Positions 8,348-15,719 of a DNA stretch of 15,719 nucleotides are shown piece by piece; the first letter of the stretch is position 1, and each line of letters starts with the position of its first letter. The DNA is from Funneliformis mosseae (Eukaryota > Glomeromycota > Glomeromycetes > Glomerales > Glomeraceae). Location of the stretch: the NCBI GenBank assembly GCA_910592005.1, contig CAJVPP010002232.1, positions 1 to 15,719 on the forward strand, written 5' to 3'. A program made the position numbers and the translations under genes. The notes below the pieces were generated by a model, which did not search any database, was not told where the DNA came from, and was given only the letters and a program-made list of their open reading frames with translations.

Positions 8348-9268
8348 GATCACAATCAGTAATAAAGCAAGTATAGAATACGTTACTATTAGCATCATTA
8401 GAGAACTTGTAACAATAGAAGTAATCACTGATGTAAAAGGTATTTTTGGAATCAATGGTACTGCTTCTGCATTATCCGATTCTAAAAGAATCCTCTTACT
8501 TAAAATAAATTTTCCAGGACAGGTCATCTCAGAAATTATTTGGGATGAAGTATTTATTTTTGATACTAACTGGTCCTTAAGGAACTTATTTTTATTTATT
8601 AACTTTAATTACTTAAAGATAGAATATCTATTTCCTGTTTATATATGCTATCTAATGACTCTTTCCCTTTTTCCACATATTTTATTTCATAATTTTTTGA
8701 ATTAAGGTCCTCCTTCACTCAATCCAATTTAAGCTTGAGAGAATCGATCTCTTTAAGATCGGATAAGCTTATTTAAGCTGACCCTCTATTATATCTAAAT
8801 AATGATATGTACGCTCTAGATCTATGTCTTCCAACTTACCTTCTAATTCACATATTTTAGTTTCAAGAAAAAGAACCTGGACCTTGTCAGCAGATGAAGC
8901 TTTTTGGGCTAAAGTTGCCTCTCTCTTTAGTGATTTAATATTTGATTTGAGCAATTTAATTTTGGCAAAATATTTGACTTTAAGTTCATGTTTACTCTCA
9001 GAATGAAACTTCCATTCAAAAATAAGTTGGAATCTAACTTTAGTACTAGATGTATTTAACTAGTTAATTTTATTTTCAATATTAGTATAGATTTTCTGAA
9101 ACTCCTTTTTTCACTCAGAATACTCTGAATTTTTAGCCTGCAACTTTTCGTTAAAATCAATAATTTTAGAGTTAAAATTGATAGCAGATCTTATTTTTTT
9201 TTGAGCTCTTGCTTGTATGTACTACCCAGCCAATGTCCTCTATATTTTATATCTTTCAGTTTATACAT
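8348..9268 (-). pseudogene. Tail-anchored coiled-coil protein relic
   Basis: The start is ATG at 9268-9266 (MYKLKDIKYRGHWLGS). About 300 codons follow of mostly Lys/Glu/Leu-rich heptad-like sequence (IKLLKSNIKSLKREAT, FLETKICELEGKLEDIDLER), predicted coiled coil. It ends in a hydrophobic segment at the extreme C-terminus (about 8435-8348; LMMLIVTYSILALLLIVII then TAG), as in a tail-anchored membrane protein. The frame slips twice, near 8770 and near 8560, each in a short A run where one added base restores the frame. In-frame stops include TGA near 9112, TAG near 9060, and several TAA/TAG in the Gln/Ser-rich part near 8565-8585. No family is recognised. It is convergent with the ATPase relic and divergent from the 9557 gene. 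Confidence 0.5.
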
Positions 9269-9380
9269 ATTGAGCATAATATTAGCAATGATTATATAGC
9301 AGGAAAAATTTATGTTGCAATTTTCTGAGACTGCGCGGTCCTAAAATTTCAGAAGCATTATTTTTTCTATGAATACTATA

Positions 9381-9524
9381 TATATTGATACGCATTGGTG
9401 AGCATTGAAATATATTGAAGAGTATTAATACATATTGAAAAGTATTGATACATATTGAAAAGTATTGATATATACTCATTGATATATATTGATACACATT
9501 GATATTTATTGAAGAGTATTAATA
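9381..9524 (+). repeat. Minisatellite with 10-bp period
   Basis: Fourteen decamers of consensus roughly TATATTGATA (variants CATATTGAAA, AGTATTGATA, CACATTGATA, AGTATTAATA). There are nine in one register (9381-9470), a 4-bp offset (9471-9474), then five more (9475-9524). The middle part shows a 20-bp higher-order unit. It fills the gap between the divergent genes starting at 9268 (-) and 9557 (+). The period is close to one helical turn. Confidence 0.85.
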
Positions 9525-9556
9525 TTTTTTTTTCTAATATATAAAATCTAGAGAAG

Positions 9557-10326
9557 ATGGTAGCCCATATTTATAATACATTTTATGATGCTAAGGCAAC
9601 CTTGTTATCAGAAGCTAATATAAAGGAAATTAAGGTAGAATATCCAATGCAACAAAAAAAATGGCTAGTAAATTCCATATTAAACCTAAGCGTGTTTATA
9701 AAATATGGAAAAATAAAGAACGCCTTCAGTAAAAGGTTATTTCATCTTCTTCTAATCAGCCTGTTTTAGATGAGAATTTTCAGACTATAAGATAAAACAG
9801 ATCGAATCAGATATATATAGTCAAAATATATTCTCTTCACAGAACTGAATAAAAAGATATGTAATGCTAAGATTGAATCTAGTGAGTCTACCGATTTGGC
9901 TTCAGAAGGGAGTGTTATTTTAGGTGGTAAGGCAAAAAGACTAGAAGAAAAAAATTTAAGTCTGTGTTGGTCTTGCTAACGCCATTTAGTATTCAGACTC
10001 AGCTAATTCAGGCTTTAAAGAAGGATATAAATAATATAAATTTGGATGCATTGTATGAAAAGATAGTTGAAAAAAACACAAAAATTTTAGATGAAAAAAA
10101 GAAGTGTTATCCTGAAAATAATAAAAATAATATGGTCTCTTCCTCTGATAATTTGTCTGATACATCCTAAGAAGCTAAGGTGGAATCTCTTCTTAAAAAT
10201 CTAGTTAATTGCAGTGAAAAACTTAAGGGTTTAATAGCTAATACTACCTTATATAAAGATTCACATGTATCAGCAAGAATTTACCAGTACTTAAAGCTAA
10301 ATAGAGCATTTCTTCAGTCTTTATGA
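9557..10326 (+). pseudogene. Possible helix-turn-helix protein relic
   Basis: ATG 9557 opens MVAHIYNTFYDAKATLLSEA. At an A8 run (about 9653-9660) the frame slips by one base into MASKFHIKPKRVYKIWKNKE. That stretch reads like a helix-turn-helix of the kind found at the N-terminus of transposases or DNA-binding proteins (turn at HIKPKRVY). A second slip lies at an A7 run near 9949-9955. The following part is Lys/Asn/Ser-rich (TQLIQALKKDINNINLDALY) and ends near TGA 10324-10326. TAA/TAG codons (for example after ERLQ, TIR and SDTS) fit Gln. The last about 80 bp overlap the end of the convergent minus-strand relic, so the exact 3' end is uncertain. The DNA-binding role is inferred. Confidence 0.4.
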
Positions 10327-11760
10327 GATGCTTTTCAAGCTCTTCACACTTTTTTTTTAAATTCCTCTCACTAGTCAGATTAGAAGAAATAACAGAAACC
10401 TAAGAGCTGAGAGGCACTTCATATGACAACTTCTGATCCTCTTTTGGCAGATCTTTGACTACTAGAGCTTTGCTAAAGGTTAGATAACATATAACTTTTT
10501 ATGTAACTTTATGCAAAACTGGTTTTTATTTGGCTTAGGGACACCTTGAAGCTTTTGAATATTTGATATACCAAAAAATAGCATTAGTTCTATTTTACCA
10601 TTATCAATACGAACAAAATTTCTAATAACTGTAACTGTCTTATTTTCTTTATCCTTCAAGGTAACTGGCACATTTATATACTATCTTAATGAATTGGTAA
10701 TATGCTTAGAATTGCCCTTTATGAAAAAATTAGATAGTTTATCAGCCTTCTATCCAAGCGTCTTGATTGCTGATTATTTAAACCACCTAACGCACTGCCA
10801 GTATCTAAAAAAGATTCAGAAATAATTAAGTCATTTATATTAGCATTCAGATATTGTAAAGATGATAACCACTTATCTGATTCTTTTAATTCCTCTTATT
10901 GAGACTTTCGAGATAAGCACATTTTTTGTATCAGTGATGAGAGCTTAGATAATAGCTGATTATACGTTTTAGGTTAGCTAGATTCTAGAAATAAGATTGC
11001 ATTAGTATCACCAGTCAACTTATTATTTACCTTTTTTTTTTACTGGTAGGTCATATTCAATCTATTTATTATTGTTCTTATCATAACCATTCTCATCATT
11101 TTCTTTACCATCTGAATCAGGAGAAACTATTAGTTTAAAAGGTGTAAAGTATGATCAAATGAAATTAGATTAAACCATAGGTCTATTTGGACAACTTCCT
11201 TTGCTATGGCCTATTTCCTTACAAATTCCACATTTTTGTATAAATGCTTTTTTTTTGAAATGAATAAGTTAACTGATTTACATTATTCTGAGTTTCTTCA
11301 AGTTCTTCTTCAATCCTATCAAATTCTAGTAGAATTATTATTTCGCTGTGAACAAGGTCTTTGAAAAGGTTTTACAGGATAATCAAAGTCTAAATTTTTC
11401 TTATTAAGTAGACCTACTTCTTTTAAGTATTTGGTTACATAATAATTCTTGAGATCTTTCTCTGTTTTCAATGAAGATGGTGGACCTTGATTGTTTAACC
11501 AGTTCAACAGTTTGTGAAGCAAATACTTGCACTTATTGAGTTATTTGAGATTATAATTCTGTAACTTTCTTTACTAATGCCTAGTTTTCAGTTTTTTGTT
11601 GTGCTGTTATAGGAAGATATTAATCCAAAAGATCATGTGATACACGTGATCAAAAAGGTATATTGACTGCATCATGTTAAATAATGAAGACAGTAAAGAT
11701 GAGAGAAATGGATTAAATAAAGGTTATGCGAAAAACCCAGAAGTCGCCAGAAAATTCCAT
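10244..11760 (-). pseudogene. Gag-like CCHC zinc-knuckle / retropepsin-like aspartic protease relic
   Basis: Possible start ATG 11760. An N-terminal Gln-rich, heptad-like region (ALVKKVTELxSQITQ, about 11585-11530) is followed, after a slip near 11480-11500, by a Lys/Asn-rich stretch. Next is a zinc knuckle at 11232-11191, CGICKEIGHSKGSC (C-x2-C-x4-H-x4-C), a nucleic-acid-binding motif of Gag proteins. About 390 bp later comes FLDTGSALGGL, with DTGS at 10805-10794, the catalytic motif of retropepsin-like proteases, then a beta-rich region to LFFGISNIQKLQG (about 10560), in place of the hydrophobic-Gly motif near the end of the fold. After one more slip a short coiled coil (NLKKKCEELEKHLIKTEE) reaches a stop at 10246-10244. 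CCHC followed by DTGS is the Gag-protease order of LTR retrotransposons; no reverse transcriptase, integrase or LTR is seen. At least four frame slips and many TAA/TAG show it is dead. Confidence 0.55.
11191..11232 (-). other. CCHC zinc knuckle
   Basis: C-G-I-C-x4-H-x4-C, intact in one frame; spacing is exactly that of the retroviral nucleocapsid knuckle. Confidence 0.8.
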
Positions 11761-12260
11761 TATATTATTAATCATTTTATATTATTAATCATTTATTATT
11801 TATAATTAATTAGTATTTTATTTATTTATATTAGCAAATTTAGTATAAATAGGATAGCTTTAGAACTTGGTTAAGGTAGACAACTTTGAGTAGTAATAAA
11901 TAGTAGTAAATAACAAGAGATAATAATTTGTAAACAATTAAAATTCAATTAGTTTTTATTACCAACAAGATAAATACTAATAACAATTATATGCTAATAA
12001 ATATAATTGTATCGAATTCTTTATTTTTTAATAAAATCCTAAAGTTTATTCTAAATATACATTATCATTTTGAAGTAATAATTATTTGTAAACCCTTCAG
12101 AGCTCTCACTAAAAAGTATTTAATAAAAGCTAAATCCTTTTGTTAATCTTGCGTTAATACTAATTTTCAGTCGTTAGTATTGTAAGATAACAATACTGAT
12201 CCCTTTTTTTTATATATAAAAGTTCTATCTTATTTATATAAAATTAAGATAGATCATTTT

Positions 12261-12326
12261 TGTAAATCCTATAATTTCTTGATTTTTTATTTCTGTAAAT
12301 CCTATGATTTTCTAATTTTTTATTTC
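12261..12326 (+). repeat. 33-bp tandem duplication
   Basis: Two adjacent 33-bp copies starting TGTAAATCCTAT (12261-12293 and 12294-12326), both ending ATTTTTTATTTC, with a few differences. Confidence 0.75.
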
Positions 12327-12876
12327 TATAATTTCTATAATTTCTCATTTTTCCTTTTAATATTTCTATTATTTTCTAATTTTCTTTCTGTAATTTTCAT
12401 AAAATTCTTTCTAAGTTTTTAATAATTATTCTTATTTTTTATTATTATTTTCTAATATTTTTAATATTTTTTTTTTTTAATTAATCTGTATATTCTATTA
12501 TTTCTAATTTAATTATTCTATTAATTCCATTATTTCTTATCTAAATATTTTATTATTTTTGTCAATTATATGATATAATTATTATATAATATTTTCTTTT
12601 TAATATTTCTTTTGTTACTTTTATTTAAAAGTTGTTACAAAAAAATCAGAATTACTATTTTTATATTTATTTGATAAATATCTATTCAAATGATACAAAA
12701 GTTTAAAGATAAGTACTTGAAAATCCAATGAAAAAATTTAATTAGAATCATTTAATAGTTTACTTTAATAAAATATTTTATAATTTACATTTTAAATACA
12801 AATTTTTTTTTAAAAAAATTTATTATAGAGTCAAAAATATTTTATTTATTAATTAATAATTTAATATATTATAAAC

Positions 12877-12902
12877 ATTAAAATTAAAATTAAAATTAAA
12901 AT
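12877..12902 (+). repeat. ATTAAA hexanucleotide microsatellite
   Basis: Just over four copies of ATTAAA in the AT-rich gap. Confidence 0.7.
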
Positions 12903-14370
12903 ATATTATAATATAAAGTATTAATTTCTTTAAATTAATTTTTATATTAACTAATTATAATTTTTCTTAAAATATTTTTATTACTAAATTTTCTTAATTA
13001 TTTTATTATAATAAGTGGTCAAATGACTCTAAATAAAGTTATTCATATTAAAATTTTATATATATTTCTAAATTTATTGTATATAATTTAAATAAATACT
13101 TATAGAAAATATTAAAAATTCCAGTTTTTTTTGCAACATATTGTAATTTATTTTTTTTCTTCAATAAGTAATTTATCCTTTTCTTTTGATAAGTAATTTA
13201 TCTGTTAGCTAATAATTTATCTGTATTTTATGATTTAGTTTTTGATTAAATATTTATTCTTTATGATCTTTTAATTTTGAAAGTTATTTACTATATTCTA
13301 ATTTTATTGAAATAAATTAGATGATATTATTAAATAAAAACTGCTAATTAAACAATCTAAAATCTTATTTATAAAATTTGTAAAAATTGCATTTTTTTAT
13401 AACTAATAAAAATTTATAATTAAATAAATTTATTTTATTTTATCAAATATTTGAGATATTTTAACAATCTTGATGATAAAATTATACATTTTCTGAAAAT
13501 ATTATTAACATTAAAAATAATATTCTTTTTTATGATCAACTAAATTAATATGAACTTATATTTTAAAAACATTTATTATGCATAATTAAAATTAAAAAAC
13601 CTTTTATTTAATAAATGAAAACTTTAAAATATTTTTATTAAATTTTAATTGAGACTTTTAGATTTTAATAAAAGTATATTTTAAATAAATTATTTTATTT
13701 CAAATTTAAACTATTAATATATTAGCTTATTATATAAAGTACTTTTTCTTTAATTAATAATTCTTTTATAATAGAAGAAGTTTTATGTTATTAATAAAAA
13801 ATTATTCTATAATTTTTTAATTTTTTTAATTTAAATAACTCTTTATATATTTTATATATATATACTTATTTTATTCCTTATTTTTTTATAATTATAATTA
13901 TTATAATTAATATCTTTTATAATAAGTTATCAATATCAAATTAATTAAAATTAGCTTTTGTCATTCAAATATGAATTTCAGATATATTAAAATAATAATT
14001 TTTTATTCTTTATATTCTTTATCAAGAATTGATTATAATCTACTATATTATATTTTTATTCATATCAAACTATAAATTTACTAATAAAAGAAATAAAGTC
14101 TATAAAAAAAAAGTTTTACTATAAAAGGAGAAAATTTTCAGTCATTTTCTTGTAGATGCTGGTGTTACCATTACACCATAAATCAAAAAGTTGATCAATT
14201 AAAGCAATGTCTCCGTCGTACAAATTCTCAGAATCTGAATTCTTTGTCAAGGTCTATCATGTGGTTGCGCCAATACTTTTCACAAAAAATTTTTTTTTTT
14301 CTAAATATTCTCTTTTACACACGTTCAATTTCAAGCCTTTAAGCCCTCATTTTATTTTATTTTGAATTTC

Positions 14371-14410
14371 TTTCAACTTTTTTCAACTCTTTTCAACTCT
14401 TTTTAACTTT
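14371..14410 (+). repeat. Pyrimidine-rich decamer repeat before a start codon
   Basis: Four 10-bp units (TTTCAACTTT, TTTCAACTCT, TTTCAACTCT, TTTTAACTTT) end 27 bp before ATG 14438. Pyrimidine-rich tracts are common in fungal promoters and 5' leaders, so this supports a real gene start here; the role is inferred. Confidence 0.55.
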
Positions 14411-14437
14411 TAATAAATATACATCGTAGCTCTAACG

Positions 14438-14472
14438 ATGGAGAATGATTATAAAGAAGTGTCTGCTATAAA
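14438..14472 (+). CDS. Candidate first exon of a host-like gene
   Basis: ATG 14438 opens MENDYKEVSAI, after a pyrimidine-rich leader, and reaches a consensus donor GTAAGT at 14473-14478. The following intron would run to the acceptor TTTAAAG at about 14738 (266 bp, longer than the 69-82 bp introns elsewhere in the window). The phase does not carry directly into the best frame of the next exon, so an extra small exon or an indel must lie between, or this start belongs to something else. A short open stretch at about 14538-14603 (YLLLDGYPLDLLVKFSAS) could be such an exon but has no clean splice sites. Confidence 0.35.
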
Positions 14473-14738
14473 GTAAGTTTTCATTTAATTTCATGCTGAA
14501 TATTTATACAAACGGTATATAATTGGTTTAGAAGGGTACTTGCTTCTTGATGGTTATCCTCTTGACTTGCTTGTAAAATTCTCTGCATCCATTGTTCACT
14601 TTTGAAGTGAAGTACTATTCTACTTATGATATACTCATAAAAATCAAAAACTATTTCACTTATTTGCGAAAAATATTTGGTATTTTACTAACCAAATTTA
14701 TTTTTATTTTATTATTTCATTTTCATTTTTTTTTAAAG

Positions 14739-14975
14739 AATTCAAATTAATCAAAAGCGCCTAATACGAAGTATAATGACAGTTCAGAAGAGGTTGAGTC
14801 GCCAAGACTCAACATGGATTTTGATGCTCCCCACCTGTTAATGCGCGTAAGGACAACGAGAAAGACAAAAAGAAGCTCAAGAACAAGGAACCGGTCCGAA
14901 AAGTAAACAGTCCGAAGCAAGTTAAACCAAATCGGACCGAGGGTTCCAGAGCAACTTACGCATTGATATGGTGGG
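14739..14975 (+). CDS. GC-richer coding exon, charged protein, one-base break
   Basis: This is the most ordinary-looking coding DNA in the window, with clearly higher G+C. It follows a T-rich tract ending AAAG. The frame from about 14750 reads SKAPNTKYNDSSEEVESPRL then NMDFDAP, and breaks at CCCC (14829-14832). One added C moves it into the frame PVNARKDNEKDKKKLKNKE, continuing to RTEGSRATYALI near 14970. The product is acidic then strongly basic, suggesting a disordered, possibly nuclear segment. The end RATYALI followed, across a possible intron, by TALQSPN (15058-15078) faintly recalls the first helix of a forkhead domain, but residue spacing is off by one and the rest of that domain is not found downstream. 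Confidence 0.45.
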
Positions 14976-15719
14976 TTTTAATTTATTGCTTGAAATTGTT
15001 ATATTATTAATATGAATGTTTGTCTAACATTGTAGCGACATTTCTCTTTTTTCACAGACTGCCTTACAATCTCCAAATATTCTTTTTTTTTTTTTGTTTC
15101 TTCAAAAAAACTCTTGTGATTTCAGAGTCAATTTAATAAATAAATGGACAAAACGCGTTTATTTACCTGGTGATTTTTGATAGAAAAATCAATATTTTCC
15201 TCCGGATTTTGCTCCCTAAATAAATTTCTCCTTTATAGTTGTAATATTCTTAATGCTTAAATTTTGATAGTTTTCAAGTTTATGATTATACTATTTGTTT
15301 ATAATAAATATTTTTAGTTAAATTTACAATAGATTTTCTTAAACTCCATAAAATAAATAAAAATTATATTAAAATTAATTTATTACCAATAAAGAAATTA
15401 CATATTTTATATTGTGCGATCCCACTCATTTTAAATGGCCTACTTCAAATTAATATTCCTTTTAATTTCACAGAGAAAACGTCATCAAAGTTATTTTCGT
15501 TGGCTAAGCTACTACCAAATGATTTGCTAACATATTATGAAATAGAGTAAAACAATAAAAAAGTAAGGAATGGATCTTAATTGATATTTTCCAAAAAAAA
15601 AAAAAGGATCTTTCCTTCATCTGAGTATTAACTATTAATTTCCTTAGGTGAATGCCTGAATTTAATTAGTCTCTGTTGAATCCCAAAGATTCTAATGAAT
15701 TTATTTTCTTGTATATCGG
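14976..15719. other. Mostly non-coding 3' end of the window
   Basis: Holds a possible intron after the 14739 exon (15004-15057, ending TTTTTTCACAG), a T14 run near 15084-15097, and otherwise AT-rich sequence with dense stops. A CACAG acceptor at 15469-15473 is followed by 24 open codons (KTSSKLFSLAKLLPNDLLTY) and a TAA at 15548-15550, perhaps an exon of a decayed gene. On the minus strand 15717-15640 is open (ENKFIRIFGIQQRLIKFRH). Neither can be assigned. Confidence 0.3.

Larger units (their letters stand above)
11761..14437. other. AT-rich intergenic region, no gene found
   Basis: About 2.7 kb of very A/T-rich sequence with dense stops in all frames. It contains T-rich low-complexity DNA (about 12280-12480), a 33-bp tandem duplication (12261-12326), an ATTAAA hexamer run (12877-12902), TA dinucleotide stretches near 13846-13863, and short TAATTATAATTA palindromes near 13888-13912. 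A TATAAAAGGAG word at 14120-14130 is a plausible TATA box for the gene starting at 14438, though about 300 bp upstream. Nothing else could be supported. Confidence 0.6.

Noticed and set aside
8331..8705. 124-codon plus-strand open frame
   Set aside because: It is the antisense of the coiled-coil relic's C-terminal membrane segment; the minus-strand reading has heptads and a tail anchor, while this one shows no domain or context.
8824..9006. 60-codon plus-strand open frame
   Set aside because: Antisense shadow of the coiled-coil relic at 8348-9268.
9282..9497. 71-codon minus-strand open frame rich in Tyr/Gln/Ile
   Set aside because: Most of it is translated decamer minisatellite; the repeat explains its openness and low-complexity composition.
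10244..11760. Complete LTR retrotransposon
   Set aside because: Gag and protease motifs are present, but no reverse transcriptase, RNase H, integrase, primer-binding site or direct long repeats were seen in the flanks.
12280..12480. T-rich array of TATTTCTATAATTTC-like words as a functional repeat or CRISPR-like array
   Set aside because: Words vary in length and spacing with no conserved repeat-spacer pattern; ordinary AT-rich low complexity.
14115..14195. tRNA-like sequence on the minus strand (TGGTGTAATGGTAACAC resembles a D-arm/A box, followed by a T run)
   Set aside because: No T-arm or GGTTCGA-type B box, no closing acceptor stem and no proper anticodon stem could be found. At most a tRNA-derived relic.

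Overview
This window looks like a very AT-rich nuclear genome (roughly a quarter G+C by eye) with short GT-AG introns of 69-82 bp. It is mostly decayed mobile or selfish DNA. The hAT and Tc1 transposase types, intron size and base composition suggest a fungus, most probably an arbuscular-mycorrhizal (Glomeromycotina) species. That assignment rests on remembered family resemblance and was not tested.

Layout: (1) 88-486 (+), the 3' part of a Tc1/mariner transposase with many stops and a lost catalytic acid. (2) 692-904 (-), a weak open frame, then 1075-2554 (+), a four-exon gene relic whose three introns keep one frame although it carries 22 stop codons. (3) 2714-6000, a complete hAT transposon with 12-bp terminal inverted repeats, a diverged 8-bp target duplication, palindromic subterminal motifs and a five-exon transposase on the minus strand. 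The transposase has 7 stops and no frameshift. (4) About 6096-11760, four relics in alternating orientation: a coiled-coil plus P-loop ATPase resembling A32/polinton packaging ATPases (+), a tail-anchored coiled-coil protein (-), a possible helix-turn-helix protein (+), and a Gag-like CCHC zinc-knuckle plus DTGS aspartic-protease protein (-). A 10-bp-period minisatellite fills the divergent gap between the second and third. (5) 11761-14437, AT-rich DNA with no gene found. (6) 14438-15000, a probable 5' end of a host-like gene with GC-richer, Lys/Asp/Glu-rich coding sequence and a one-base break at a C run. The rest to 15719 has only weak exon-like pieces.

Common thread: the genes are broken mainly by in-frame TAA/TAG, fewer TGA, at positions that read well as Gln, Trp or Arg. 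This fits C-to-T change on either strand (CAR to TAR, TGG to TAG, CGA to TGA), as from RIP-like mutation or deamination of methylated cytosine. Where frames do slip, it is usually at a homopolymer, so assembly error is a competing explanation for the frameshifts. No rRNA, convincing tRNA or CRISPR array is visible.
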